Shown one piece after another: positions 26,980 to 35,974 of a DNA stretch of 64,000 nucleotides (position 1 is its first letter; each line of letters starts with the position of its first letter). The position numbers were made by a program, and so were the translations under genes. The stretch is taken from positions 248,001 through 312,000 of the forward strand of contig JADJPA010000001.1 in assembly GCA_016713505.1 (NCBI GenBank), read 5' to 3'. The notes beneath the pieces are model-generated. The model had not been told where the DNA came from, ran no database searches, and saw only the letters and a list, made by a program, of their open reading frames with translations. Origin of the DNA: Candidatus Competibacteraceae bacterium (lineage in GTDB: Bacteria > Pseudomonadota > Gammaproteobacteria > Competibacterales > Competibacteraceae).

Positions 26980-28068
26980 TTAATCGTAGGCGCTATCGAT
27001 AATGCCGCCGCCCAGGCATTCATCCCCCCGATAAAAGACCACCGCTTGGCCGGGGGTGATGGCCCGCTGCGGGCGCTCGAAACGAACCCGTAGTCCGCTG
27101 TCGTCGACGGCTTCCAGGCAACACGGTTGGTCGGCTTGGCGATAGCGAATCTTGGCCTGGCACGGTAGCGGCGCTTCCGGGGCAACGCCGGCGATCCAGT
27201 GCGGTTGGGAGGCGCGCAGCCGGCGGTGGAACAGTGCGGGATGGTCGCGGCCTTGCGCGACGAGCAAGGTGTTTTGCGCCAGATCCTTGTCGGCGACGTA
27301 CCACGGCTCGCCGCTGCCGTTCCGCCGGCCGCCGATACCGAGTCCTTGCCGCTGGCCGATGGTGTGAAACCCCAGGCCGCCGTGTTCGCCGAGCCACTCG
27401 CCGGCGATCGAGCGGATCGGTCCCGGTTGCGCGGGCAGATAACGGCTCAGAAAATTCCGAAACGGACGCTCGCCGATGAAGCAAATACCGGTGCTGTCTT
27501 TTTTGGCGTGAGTGACGAAACCGGCTGCGGCCGCGCGCGCCCTGACCTCCTGCTTGGACAGCTCGCCGACGGGAAACAACGCGCTGGCCAATTGCGTTTG
27601 GTTGAGGCCGTATAAGAAATAGCTCTGGTCCTTGCCGGGGTCGCGGCCTTTGAGCAGGGGGCGGCGACCGTCCCGAAGCGGGTTGCGCGCGTAATGACCG
27701 GTGGCGATCCGGTCGGCGCCCAAGCGCCGGGCATGATCGAGGAACGCTTTGAATTTGATCTCCGTGTTGCACAGCGTGTCGGGATTCGGAGTGCGGCCGC
27801 TGCGATATTCGGTCAGAAAATAACTGAACACCCGCTCCTGATAGTCCGCCGTGAAATTGACCTGATGCAGGGGGATTCCGAGGGTTTCGCAGACCGAGCG
27901 GGCGTCTTCCAGGTCTTCGGCCGCGCTGCAATAACCGGTTTCGTAGCTGTCTTCCCAGTTCTTCATGAACACGCCATGCACCTCAAAACCCTGTTCGACC
28001 AACAGCAGCGCGGCGACCGAAGAATCCACGCCGCCGGACAGACCGACGACAATTCGGGAGGTGGGCAT
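26980..28068 (-). CDS. mnmA: tRNA-specific 2-thiouridylase MnmA
   Basis: 362 aa. It thiolates U34 of tRNA Lys, Glu and Gln. The PP-loop VVGLSGGVDSSVAALLL is at about 7-23. Both catalytic cysteines are present: PDTLCNTEIKF and the resolving one in DSTGICFIGER. The C-terminal beta-barrel (KIRYRQADQPCCLE, PGQAVVFYRGDECLGGG) is complete. First gene of the mnmA-hflD pair. Frequently nudJ is next to mnmA in related bacteria; here nudJ is about 9 kb away. Confidence 0.97.
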   Translation of the reverse strand: MPTSRIVVGLSGGVDSSVAALLLVEQGFEVHGVFMKNWEDSYETGYCSAAEDLEDARSVCETLGIPLHQVNFTADYQERVFSYFLTEYRSGRTPNPDTLCNTEIKFKAFLDHARRLGADRIATGHYARNPLRDGRRPLLKGRDPGKDQSYFLYGLNQTQLASALFPVGELSKQEVRARAAAAGFVTHAKKDSTGICFIGERPFRNFLSRYLPAQPGPIRSIAGEWLGEHGGLGFHTIGQRQGLGIGGRRNGSGEPWYVADKDLAQNTLLVAQGRDHPALFHRRLRASQPHWIAGVAPEAPLPCQAKIRYRQADQPCCLEAVDDSGLRVRFERPQRAITPGQAVVFYRGDECLGGGIIDSAYD

Positions 28069-28287
28069 GGAACGGTGGCCGCGGCGCGTTGGACAGGTTT
28101 GAGAGGAGCCGACGCCTATGATAGCAGATGCGGGATTCTCAGGCAGCCATGAACGGCGCGGGCTTTTTGGAATTGCGTGGGCGAGGCGGGGTCAACCCGA
28201 GGGTTCAACCCCGCTAGCGCTTGGAAAACCAGACCAGCAAGCTATCGTGGGACAGCGCTTGAAGCGTGCCGTCCCAAATCCGAAGGA

Positions 28288-28620
28288 TTACTTACGGCCG
28301 GGCAGGCTTTCCTGCACCAGCTTGTCGAATTCCGCCTTGAAGCGCGAAGTCAGATCGGCCAGCGCTTTGCTGTCGTCCATGAATTTCTGTTGCAAGCCGC
28401 CGATCGCTTCCGCTTGGCCGGTCAAGAACGCCTGCAAGCTATCGGGATCGCTGATGTCGGCGGCGGCCTTCATCCGGCTCATCGCCAGATCGATATAGGA
28501 CTGTAGCGCGTTCATCTGGAAATTGACCAAGGCTTCCAGGTTGGCGGCGGACAGTTTGTTGGCCTTGATGACCGGGTTCAGGAAGCTCTGATACTGTTGG
28601 GTCAGTTCGTTGTTCAGCAT
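28288..28620 (-). CDS. Phasin-family protein
   Basis: 110 aa from the ATG at 28620, chosen because GGAG lies 8 bp upstream. It is a helical amphipathic protein (YQSFLNPVIKANKLSAANLE, LVNFQMNALQSYIDLAMSRM) ending in a Lys/Arg-containing tail, matching small phasins that coat polyhydroxyalkanoate granules. No PHA synthase is in the window. The 219-bp gap to mnmA (28069-28287) contains two imperfect GC-rich inverted repeats (near 28197-28222 and 28248-28275) but no T-run. Confidence 0.8.
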   Translation of the reverse strand: MLNNELTQQYQSFLNPVIKANKLSAANLEALVNFQMNALQSYIDLAMSRMKAAADISDPDSLQAFLTGQAEAIGGLQQKFMDDSKALADLTSRFKAEFDKLVQESLPGRK

Positions 28621-28755
28621 GCACAATCTCCACAAGGGTGTTGAAAAAAGCAGGTTTGTTAAATTTCGAGCACATCATAACGACTATTTTGCTGCATTGC
28701 AATATAATGCCCCGTGTTTTGTTGGTACACAGTCAAATTTACTTGACTAAACAGC

Positions 28756-28784
28756 TTGGCGCTTTGAAAAAACCAGCAGATAAT
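28756..28784 (+). promoter_or_regulatory. Putative sigma-70 promoter of rdgC
   Basis: TTGGCG (28756-28761), a 17-bp spacer and GATAAT (28779-28784) form a reasonable -35/-10 pair. It lies about 30 bp before the rdgC start in an AT-rich divergent region shared with the phasin gene. Confidence 0.5.
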
Positions 28785-28813
28785 ACAACTCTAATAGGAA
28801 GGATATTTGGTAA

Positions 28814-29716
28814 ATGTGGTTTAGAAACCTGACACTTTTTAGGTTAACCGAGCCCTTTAACCCCAGGATCGAAACGATGGCGGCGCGGTTGGGGCCTTTC
28901 GCTTTTCAGCCTTGTCCCAGCTATCAACCCAGCAGCGCCGGTTGGGTCCCACCGCTGGGACGAAAAGCGGTCGATCTGGTTCATGTCGTGGCTGGCAAGA
29001 CGTTGTTATGCTTGCGTATTGAAGAAAAGGTGCTGCCGGCGAGCGCGCTCAATCAGGCGGTGGCGGAGCGAGTCGCGGCGATTGAAGACCAGCAGGGGCG
29101 AACGGCGCGACGGCGGGAAAAGCAAGAGTTGCGCGATGCACTCCTGCAAGAACTGTTGCCGCGGGCGCTGACCCGCAGCCGGCACGGTTATCTTTATTTG
29201 GATCTCGCGGGAGGGTGGTTGGTGGTGGATAGCGCCAGCCCGCGCGGGGTGGAAGAAATCACCGGATTGTTGCGTAAGAGCCTGGATAGCCTGCCGATTG
29301 CGCCACCTAAGGTCCAGCGCTCGACCGCGGCGGTCATGACGGCGTGGCTGGCCGAGGGGCGAGCGCCGGCGGGCTTCAGTTTGGGGGATAGTTGCGAATT
29401 GCGCGAAATGCAAGAAGCCGGCGGCGTGGTCCGTTGCCGGGGACAGGATTTGACCGGGGATGAAATCAGCGCGCACCTTGCGGCGGGCAAGCAAGTGGTG
29501 AAGCTGGGCTTGGTTTGGAACGGGCGAATAGCTTTTATGCTGGATGAAGCGCTCATCGTGCGGCGGCTGCGCTTCCTCGAAGTGGTTCGAGAATCGTTGC
29601 GAGCCGATAAAGCCGATTCGCCAGAGGCCGTGTTCGACGCTGAGTTCGCCTTGATGACTGGCGAGCTGGCGCTGTTGCTGCCACAGCTACTGGAGGCATT
29701 CGGCGGTGAAGCATAG
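28814..29716 (+). CDS. rdgC: Recombination-associated protein RdgC
   Basis: 300 aa, usual length. RdgC forms a ring-shaped dimer around DNA and restrains RecA. The N-terminus MWFRNLTLFRLTEPF is diagnostic; GWVPPLGRKAVDLVH and LLCLRIEEKVLPASALNQAV follow. The C-terminal half contains VKLGLVWNGRIAFMLDEALI. An AGGAAGGA ribosome-binding site lies about 10 bp upstream. Divergent from the phasin gene. Confidence 0.96.
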   Translation: MWFRNLTLFRLTEPFNPRIETMAARLGPFAFQPCPSYQPSSAGWVPPLGRKAVDLVHVVAGKTLLCLRIEEKVLPASALNQAVAERVAAIEDQQGRTARRREKQELRDALLQELLPRALTRSRHGYLYLDLAGGWLVVDSASPRGVEEITGLLRKSLDSLPIAPPKVQRSTAAVMTAWLAEGRAPAGFSLGDSCELREMQEAGGVVRCRGQDLTGDEISAHLAAGKQVVKLGLVWNGRIAFMLDEALIVRRLRFLEVVRESLRADKADSPEAVFDAEFALMTGELALLLPQLLEAFGGEA

Positions 29717-29786
29717 CGCCGGGCGGAACAACTCTTAAATAGCCGAGAATTCCATTGCAAAGAATGCCGATTTGGAAGCATTGCGT

Positions 29787-30839
29787 ATGAATGTCTGGCA
29801 ACTATCCGGCTGGTTGGTATTGCTCGGCGTAGGGGCGGTCATCGTCCTGGCTGGTTGGCTGGTTTTGCACTACGGCCGCTCTCGCAAACAGGTGGGTGAA
29901 GCCCGGGCGCTCGCCTTGCGGCGAGTGGCGGTGGAACGAACGGCGGCCGAACAGGCGGCGGCCGAACAGGCGGCGGCCGAACAGGCGGCGGTGGCGCGCT
30001 TGGCGGCGGAGCGGCTGGCGGCGAAGCGGGCGGCCACGGAACGGCTGGCGGCGGAGCGCGCCGCCCAGGAGAAATCCGCCTTGGAGCAAACCATCAGCGA
30101 GTGGGCGGCGGTGGAGCAGGCGGAAGGCGAGCGCCTACAGTTACATCGCGCCGGTGAAGAGCATCGGGAAGCCGAGCAATTGGAAGCCCGAATGCAGGCC
30201 GTCGAAGACGCCATCGCCGAATGGCTGGCGACGGAACAGGCCGGCGGTGGGCTGATCGCTGTCGCGACCCCCGATAAAACCCCAAAGAAAAACTACACGC
30301 GAACCGAGGCGATCCACCAACAGATCCGTCTGACGGTCGAAAAAGTGGAGCAGGAAGTCCAAGAACTCGACTTTTTTAAAAACCGCATCGAAACCGGCGT
30401 CGATTTTTTACCGCTAGAGTTCAAGCAGACCATCGAAGAATGGAAGCAGGGTCACATCTTGCGCCACAGTACCTTCGATGATCTCAAGCTCAAGTTCCGT
30501 TACAAGGCCTATTCGATCGAAGACGGCTACGAACTGCTTTACCGCTACCACGACTGGCTGGGCCAGCAGCGCCGGAAGCTGCGGGTCTTCATCCGCTTGC
30601 TGGGTACTCCCGTCGACGAGAAGGAAAGCATTCAGGCCGCTCTCGAACGGGCCGAGCACCACGAGCACGAAAAATATCTTGAGATGAATGTAGAGGTGAT
30701 CTTCGCGCTACGCGATATCCGGGTCGTTTTGGATAGACTGATCCGCATGGAGACCCTGCTCCAGGAGCTTGAAGGGGTTTGCCGCAAGCGTTCGGAGCAA
30801 ATCATCGCGCCCTCGTGGGAAGCCAAGGGTTCTCTGTAA
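29787..30839 (+). CDS. Unknown membrane-anchored coiled-coil protein
   Basis: 350 aa from the ATG at 29787 (GGAAG 8 bp upstream). A single N-terminal transmembrane helix (about 5-27, LSGWLVLLGVGAVIVLAGWL) is followed by an Ala/Glu/Gln/Arg-rich coiled coil (about 35-150) built partly from exact AAEQA repeats, reminiscent of TolA domain II. A C-terminal helical domain (about 175-345) contains FFKNRIETGVDFLPLEFKQT and YKAYSIEDGYELLYRYHDWL. I do not recognise the C-terminal domain. Topology suggests a short cytoplasmic N-terminus with the rest periplasmic, or the reverse. It follows rdgC by about 70 bp on the same strand. Confidence 0.7.
   Translation: MNVWQLSGWLVLLGVGAVIVLAGWLVLHYGRSRKQVGEARALALRRVAVERTAAEQAAAEQAAAEQAAVARLAAERLAAKRAATERLAAERAAQEKSALEQTISEWAAVEQAEGERLQLHRAGEEHREAEQLEARMQAVEDAIAEWLATEQAGGGLIAVATPDKTPKKNYTRTEAIHQQIRLTVEKVEQEVQELDFFKNRIETGVDFLPLEFKQTIEEWKQGHILRHSTFDDLKLKFRYKAYSIEDGYELLYRYHDWLGQQRRKLRVFIRLLGTPVDEKESIQAALERAEHHEHEKYLEMNVEVIFALRDIRVVLDRLIRMETLLQELEGVCRKRSEQIIAPSWEAKGSL
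29943..29987 (+). repeat. Three exact 15-bp tandem repeats (AAEQA coding)
   Basis: The unit GCGGCCGAACAGGCG occurs three times in tandem without mismatch and encodes Ala-Ala-Glu-Gln-Ala in the coiled coil of the membrane protein. Exact nucleotide identity points to recent slippage. Degenerate related units continue downstream. Confidence 0.9.
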
Positions 30840-31134
30840 ACGTCCTGTCATCGGCTTGTGACGCGCCGCCGCACTGGCGCGCTTTGCCCATTCCCAGCGC
30901 GGAGCGCGTAGCCGCGCCGGCGCAGCAGGCGTGGACCCGCTTCCAAACTCATTCGCAAACAGCGGCGCAATCGGTGTGGTGTCGCTATAATTCTTACGGC
31001 TGGGGGAAGCAAACAGCGTGCAACAAGATCGCGCCGGCCGCATCGAGCGGTCGATACGCCGCTTCCTCCGTGGTTTTCCCATTGAACAATTATGACTGTC
31101 CGCTAGCTCACAACTGAAGGAGAGGGAGGCGCTC
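30840..31134. other. Intergenic region upstream of livK
   Basis: 295 bp with no convincing gene. A TATAAT at 30986-30991 is a possible -10 for livK, about 145 bp from its start, without a good -35. A strong GGAGAGGGAGG ribosome-binding site precedes the livK ATG at 31135. An open frame across 30779-31117 has no protein-like features. Confidence 0.45.
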
Positions 31135-32295
31135 ATGCGTAAAGTGCTGTCTGTATTGTTGCCCTTATTTTTGTGCTCTTTCGGGCTCACGGCCTGGGGG
31201 GCCGAGAAAAGCTTGAAGTTGGGCGTCATCGCCGAATTGACCGGCGACATGCCCGCCGTGGGGGCATCCTGCAAGAACGCCGCCGAAATGGCGGTGAAGG
31301 AAATCAACGCCGCCGGTGGCGTGCAGGTCGGCAAGCAGAAAATAAAGGTGGATCTGGTGGTGGAGGACAACGCCGGCAAGGCCGATCAATCCGCCGCCGC
31401 CGCTCAGAAGCTCATCACCCAAGACGAGGTGCTGGCCATCGTCGGCCCCAACGCCAGCCGCTACGCAATTCCCGCCTCGGAAATCGCCGAAAGCTCCGAA
31501 ACGGTGCTGATTACCCCTTGGTCCACCAATCCCAAGACCACGCTGGACGCCAACACCAACCAACCCAAGAAATATGTGTTTCGGGCCTGCTTCATCGACC
31601 CCTTCCAGGGCGGGGTACTCGCGAAGTTCGCGCTGGAAAAGCTGAAGGCCAAGAATGCGGCGGTGTTGTATGACGTGGCCTCCGACTACAACAAGGGCAT
31701 TGCCGAAGTATTCAAGGCGAACTATGAAAAGCTGGGCGGCAAGATCGTCGCGTTCGAGACCTACACCACCAACGACAAGGATTTTTCGGCGCAGTTGACC
31801 AAGATCAAGGACGCCAAGCCCGACGTGATCTTCCTGCCGAACTACTACAGCGAAGTTCCCTTGCAAGTTCAGCAGGCGCAGCGGCTAGGAATCACCGCGC
31901 CCTTCATCGGCAGCGATTCCTGGGGCAGCAACGAGCTGTTGACCTTGGGCGGTTCGGCGCTGAATGGCTATTACTTCAGCACTCATTACGCCGCCGACAA
32001 CGCCGCGCCGGTCGCCAAGAAATTCATCGAGGATTACGAGAAAGCGTACGGCGCGAAGCCGGACGATGTGGCGGCTCTGACCTACGACGCTTTCGGCTTG
32101 CTGTTCGGGTCCATCAAAAGCGCCGGCAAGGCCGACCGCGAGTCGATCCGCGCCGCGTTGTCCGTTCTGCCCAGTTACAAGGGCGTGACCGGCGATATGA
32201 AATTCAAGGCTGATTCCCGCGATCCGATCAAGAGCGCGGTCATCTTGCAGATCAAGGATGGCAAGTTCACCTACTTTACTAACGCCAATCCCTGA
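31135..32295 (+). CDS. livK: Branched-chain amino-acid ABC transporter, substrate-binding protein
   Basis: 386 aa periplasmic protein with a signal peptide of about 23 residues (VLSVLLPLFLCSFGLTAWG, cleavage near AWG-AE). It is a type 1 Leu/Ile/Val-binding fold: LKLGVIAELTGDMPAVGASC, AAEMAVKEINAAGG, LAIVGPNASRYAIPASEIAE and a late FKADSRDPIKSAVILQI. First gene of a complete livKHMGF cluster. Ligand could be Leu/Ile/Val, another amino acid, urea or amides; sequence alone does not settle it. Confidence 0.93.
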   Translation: MRKVLSVLLPLFLCSFGLTAWGAEKSLKLGVIAELTGDMPAVGASCKNAAEMAVKEINAAGGVQVGKQKIKVDLVVEDNAGKADQSAAAAQKLITQDEVLAIVGPNASRYAIPASEIAESSETVLITPWSTNPKTTLDANTNQPKKYVFRACFIDPFQGGVLAKFALEKLKAKNAAVLYDVASDYNKGIAEVFKANYEKLGGKIVAFETYTTNDKDFSAQLTKIKDAKPDVIFLPNYYSEVPLQVQQAQRLGITAPFIGSDSWGSNELLTLGGSALNGYYFSTHYAADNAAPVAKKFIEDYEKAYGAKPDDVAALTYDAFGLLFGSIKSAGKADRESIRAALSVLPSYKGVTGDMKFKADSRDPIKSAVILQIKDGKFTYFTNANP

Positions 32296-32325
32296 GCGCC
32301 TGGGATAATGGCCTAACAGCAACGC

Positions 32326-32348
32326 AAGGCGGCCCGACGGGCCGCCTT
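32326..32348 (+). terminator. Perfect hairpin between livK and livH
   Basis: Ten-base-pair perfect stem AAGGCGGCCC (32326-32335) and GGGCCGCCTT (32339-32348) with a 3-nt loop, followed by TCTTGTT. It lies 30 bp after livK and 25 bp before livH. It probably lowers permease expression relative to the binding protein, and may also protect the livK mRNA 3' end. Confidence 0.7.
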
Positions 32349-32372
32349 TCTTGTTAACCGGCGGCAAGGTGG

Positions 32373-33269
32373 GTGACGACATTGAGCGAAGGGATCGTCT
32401 ACTGGTTGCAGCAAACGCTGAACGCCCTGCAACTGGGCAGTATCTATGCGTTGATCGCTCTGGGCTACACCATGGTCTACGGCATTCTGACCATGATCAA
32501 TTTCGCTCACGGCGACGTGTTCATGGTGGGGGCTTTTTTTTGCTTCCTGGCGGCGGTTTATCTAGGGCTGCCGTTCGCGCCGACCTTGCTGCTGACCATG
32601 CTCGGCACGGCGTTGCTGGGGGTTTTGATCGAACGGCTGGCCTACAAACCCCTGCGCCATGCGCCGCGCGTGTCGGCCATCATCACCGCGCTGGGCGTAG
32701 GTATCTTTTTGGAAAATTTTACCCTGGCCTTGGCGCCCTATCCCAAGCACATTCCTCCGCTTTTAGAGAATACCAACTGGGATTTGGGTGGGGTGTCTCT
32801 GTCTTCGTTGCAGGTGATCATCATTTTCCTGTCGCTGGGCCTGATGTTCCTGCTGGATTATGTGGTGCATCGCACGTCGGTGGGCATGGCGATGCGGGCG
32901 ATTTCCTGGGATAAGACCTTCGTGCCGCTGATGGGCGTACCGGTGAACCTGATCGTTTCCATCACCTTCGCCATCGGCGCCGGATTGGCCGGGGCGGCCG
33001 GCACCATGTACGGCCTCGCCTACCCGGTGATCGACCCCTACATGGGGATCATGGTCGGTTGGAAAGCCTTCATCTCGGCGGTGGTCGGCGGGATCGGCAA
33101 CATTCGGGGCGCGATGATCGGCGCTTTCATCCTGGGCGGCGTCGAGATCATGGTGGCGGCGTTCCTGCCGTCCACCTACCGGGACTTTGTGGCCTTCGCC
33201 CTGTTGCTGGTGTTGCTGGTGGTCAGACCCTACGGCATTTTGGGTTCGCCTCGGATACAAAAAGTATGA
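32373..33269 (+). CDS. livH: Branched-chain amino-acid ABC permease LivH
   Basis: 298 aa inner-membrane permease with about eight hydrophobic segments. Typical LivH start: ALQLGSIYALIALGYTMVYG, then ILTMINFAHGDVFMVGAF and GMAMRAISWDKTFVPLMGVP, the ABC-contact region. It starts with GTG; AAGGTGG lies just upstream. It overlaps livM by ATGA. Confidence 0.95.
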   Translation: MTTLSEGIVYWLQQTLNALQLGSIYALIALGYTMVYGILTMINFAHGDVFMVGAFFCFLAAVYLGLPFAPTLLLTMLGTALLGVLIERLAYKPLRHAPRVSAIITALGVGIFLENFTLALAPYPKHIPPLLENTNWDLGGVSLSSLQVIIIFLSLGLMFLLDYVVHRTSVGMAMRAISWDKTFVPLMGVPVNLIVSITFAIGAGLAGAAGTMYGLAYPVIDPYMGIMVGWKAFISAVVGGIGNIRGAMIGAFILGGVEIMVAAFLPSTYRDFVAFALLLVLLVVRPYGILGSPRIQKV

Positions 33270-34369
33270 AAAGCGCCTATATCGAAAGCCGGGACTGGCT
33301 GGCGGCGCAACGCTGGCTGTTGCCGGTCTTGATCCTGCTCGGTTTCGGGCTGGCCTTCGCGATTCCCGAATACAATCTTTTCAATAAGTACGTCCAGTTG
33401 GTGATGATGTATGTGGGCATCAACATCATTCTGGCGGTGAGTTTGAATTTGGTGAACGGCTACATGGGCGAGTTTTCGTTGGCCCATGCCGGCTTCATGG
33501 CGGTCGGCGCCTACACCGCGGCCTTGCTGTCCATGAAGGTGCTGCCGGTGGCGGCCTACCCGGCGCTGTTTCCGCTGACGATACTGGCCGGGGGTTTGGC
33601 GGCCGCCGTGTTCGGGCTGATCGTGGCGGTGCCCTCCTTCAAGACCCGGGGCGATTATCTGGCGCTGATCACGCTGGCTTTTCTGATGATCGTCAAATCG
33701 CTCATTGAAAATATCGATGCCATCGGCGGGCCGCGCGGCATCCCCGGCATCCGCAGGCTAACCACCTTGCCCTGGGTGTTTTTCTGGGTGGTGGTCACCG
33801 TCTGGGCGATCCGTAATTTCGTCTATTCCAAATACGGGCGTGGGGTGCTGGCGGTACGGGAGGACGAGATCGCCAGCGACTTGATGAGCGTCGACACCCG
33901 GCGGGTGAAGTTCCTGGCGTTTACCGTCTCCTCGTTTTTCGCGGGGATCGCCGGCGGGTTGTTCGCCCATTTGCTGCAATTCATCAGCCCCCGCGTGTTC
34001 GACATCATCAAGACCACCGACATCCTGATCATGGTCTACTTGGGCGGAATCGCCTCGATCGGTGGTTCGATTCTGGGCGCCACCGTCTACACTGTCTTGC
34101 TGGAGCTGTTACGGCCCTCCACGATGGCGAGTTTGCTGGGCTGGTTGCCCGCGATCGTATTCGATCCGCTGAACGAGTATTTCATCCGCCATCTCGGCGT
34201 ATGGCGGATGGTGGTCATGCCGCTAGCGCTGGTGCTGGTAATGATCTTCGCGCCGCGCGGCATCATGGGGTTGCGGGAGTTGCGCTGGTTGGTGCCCAAG
34301 CGGGATTCGGACGCGCACCAGCGCGGCGCCGAGAACGAGAACGAACATGACATTGCTCGCGGCCAGTAA
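33266..34369 (+). CDS. livM: Branched-chain amino-acid ABC permease LivM
   Basis: 367 aa from the ATG at 33266, which overlaps the livH stop by four bases. About ten hydrophobic helices. LivM landmarks: INIILAVSLNLVNGYMGEFS, LAHAGFMAVGAYTAALL, PSFKTRGDYLALITLAFLMI and VREDEIASDLMSVDTRRVKF. The C-terminal 20 residues are hydrophilic and overlap livG by 23 bp. Confidence 0.95.
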   Translation: MKSAYIESRDWLAAQRWLLPVLILLGFGLAFAIPEYNLFNKYVQLVMMYVGINIILAVSLNLVNGYMGEFSLAHAGFMAVGAYTAALLSMKVLPVAAYPALFPLTILAGGLAAAVFGLIVAVPSFKTRGDYLALITLAFLMIVKSLIENIDAIGGPRGIPGIRRLTTLPWVFFWVVVTVWAIRNFVYSKYGRGVLAVREDEIASDLMSVDTRRVKFLAFTVSSFFAGIAGGLFAHLLQFISPRVFDIIKTTDILIMVYLGGIASIGGSILGATVYTVLLELLRPSTMASLLGWLPAIVFDPLNEYFIRHLGVWRMVVMPLALVLVMIFAPRGIMGLRELRWLVPKRDSDAHQRGAENENEHDIARGQ

Positions 34370-35117
34370 GGTCAAACATTACTTCGGCGGTCTGTGCGCG
34401 GTCTCCGACTTCGATCTGGCTCTCCAGGCGGGCGAGCTGGTGGGCGTCATCGGACCCAACGGCGCGGGCAAGACCACGATCTTCAACCTGATCACCGGCG
34501 TCTATCGGGCAACCGAGGGCAGCATCCGGTTCAAGGGGATGGAGCTGGTGGGCAAGACCCCCCATCAGATCACCGCGTTGCGGATCGGCCGCACTTTCCA
34601 GAATATCCGGCTGTTTCGGGATTTGTCGGTGCTGGATAACGTGCGGATCGCCCATTACGCTCAAGCCGATTACAGCCCGCTGGAAGCGTTATTGCAGATC
34701 GGCCGTTACTCGCGCGAGGAGCGGCGCATCATCGAAAATTCCCGACGGCTGCTAGCGATTTTTCACTTGGAGGCGATGGCCGGCGAGACCGCCAAGAATT
34801 TGCCCTACGGCTTGCAGCGGCGTCTGGAGATCGCCCGCGCGCTGGCCATCGGACCGGAGCTATTGCTGCTGGACGAGCCGGCGGCGGGGATGAACCCTAA
34901 TGAAATCGACCGGCTGATGGAGTTCATTCTGTGGATTCGCAAGGAATTCAAGCTGACCATTCTGCTGATCGAGCACCAGATGAAACTGGTGATGGGCATT
35001 TGCGAGCGCCTCAAGGTCTTGGATTTCGGCCAGACCATCGCCGATGGAACGCCGGAGCAAATTCAGAACCATCCCAAGGTGCTGGAAGCTTATCTGGGGG
35101 AGGGACCGGTGGGATGA
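34347..35117 (+). CDS. livG: Branched-chain amino-acid ABC ATPase LivG
   Basis: 256 aa cytoplasmic ATPase. Walker A GPNGAGKTTIFNLITG at about 43-58. Signature region NLPYGLQRRLEIARALA (variant of LSGGQ, typical for LivG) and Walker B LLLLDEPAAGMNP. The switch His is in LLIEHQMKLVM. It overlaps livM by 23 bp and livF by four. Confidence 0.96.
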   Translation: MTLLAASKVKHYFGGLCAVSDFDLALQAGELVGVIGPNGAGKTTIFNLITGVYRATEGSIRFKGMELVGKTPHQITALRIGRTFQNIRLFRDLSVLDNVRIAHYAQADYSPLEALLQIGRYSREERRIIENSRRLLAIFHLEAMAGETAKNLPYGLQRRLEIARALAIGPELLLLDEPAAGMNPNEIDRLMEFILWIRKEFKLTILLIEHQMKLVMGICERLKVLDFGQTIADGTPEQIQNHPKVLEAYLGEGPVG

Positions 35118-35848
35118 ACGGCGAAACGGTCGAGCAGGCAAGCAAGCTGTTGGACGTCCGCGATCTGGTGGTGAGCTACGATGGGATCAAGGCCCTGCAA
35201 GGCGTTTCATTTTGGGTTAAGAAAGGCGAGATCGTCACCTTGATCGGCGCGAACGGCGCGGGCAAGACTTCCATTCTGCGAGCTGTTTCGGGCCTGGTGA
35301 ATTATAGCGGCAGGATTTCGTTCGAAGGCCAAGACTTAAAGCGCGTTCCCGCGCACCGAATCGTCGGTTTGGGCATCGCCCAAGTACCGGAAGGCAGGGG
35401 AATCTTTGGCAACTTGAGCGTTTTGGAGAACTTGCGGCTGGCAACTTGGCAGCGCACGGATAAAAGCGACATCGAAGCCGATTACGACCGGGTTTTTCAA
35501 ACCTTCCCTCGGCTCAAGGAGCGCCAGCATCAGGCGGGTGGAACCTTGTCCGGCGGCGAACAGCAAATGCTGGCCGTGGGCCGGGCGCTGATGAGCCGGG
35601 GGCGCCTGGTGCTGCTGGATGAGCCTTCCATGGGTTTGTCGCCGCGCTTGGTCCAGGACATCTTCCGAATCATTGAAGCCATCAATCGGGCCGGCACCAC
35701 TATCCTGTTGGTGGAACAAAACGCCAACATGGCGTTGCGCATTGCGTCCCGCGCCTACGTGCTGGAGACCGGTTCCGTTATACTGGCTGGTACGGGTCGG
35801 GAATTATTGGGAGACGAACGGGTCAAGGAAGCGTATTTAGGCGCTTAA
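35114..35848 (+). CDS. livF: Branched-chain amino-acid ABC ATPase LivF
   Basis: 244 aa from the ATG at 35114, overlapping the livG stop as ATGA. Walker A GANGAGKTSILRAVSG, then VPEGRGIFGNLSVLENL (the LivF-specific EGR segment), signature LSGGEQQMLAVGRALM and Walker B LVLLDEPSMGLSP. Last gene of the liv operon. A weak 5-bp hairpin with a short T-run follows at about 35893-35912. Confidence 0.96.
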   Translation: MNGETVEQASKLLDVRDLVVSYDGIKALQGVSFWVKKGEIVTLIGANGAGKTSILRAVSGLVNYSGRISFEGQDLKRVPAHRIVGLGIAQVPEGRGIFGNLSVLENLRLATWQRTDKSDIEADYDRVFQTFPRLKERQHQAGGTLSGGEQQMLAVGRALMSRGRLVLLDEPSMGLSPRLVQDIFRIIEAINRAGTTILLVEQNANMALRIASRAYVLETGSVILAGTGRELLGDERVKEAYLGA

Positions 35849-35974
35849 CTGTGATACCAAGCCCGTTGCTTCAAGCCAGAAAGTAACGAATCAACTACAG
35901 TTGAATTTTAGAATTTGTGGCGTTTTACTAGAAAGGTCCGGCTGATTATTTACGCCTGTTCGCGCTCGTGTTTG

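Noticed and set aside
28197..28222. GGGTTCAACCCC-type element resembling a tRNA T-arm
   Set aside because: It folds as a simple imperfect inverted repeat; no acceptor stem, D-arm or anticodon arm could be built around it.
29943..29987. Tandem repeats considered as a CRISPR-like array
   Set aside because: Units are 15 bp, directly abutting without spacers and in coding phase, so they are protein repeats.
30779..31117. Open frame across the rdgC-region to livK gap
   Set aside because: No ribosome-binding site, overlaps the preceding gene in another frame, and the translation is compositionally odd.
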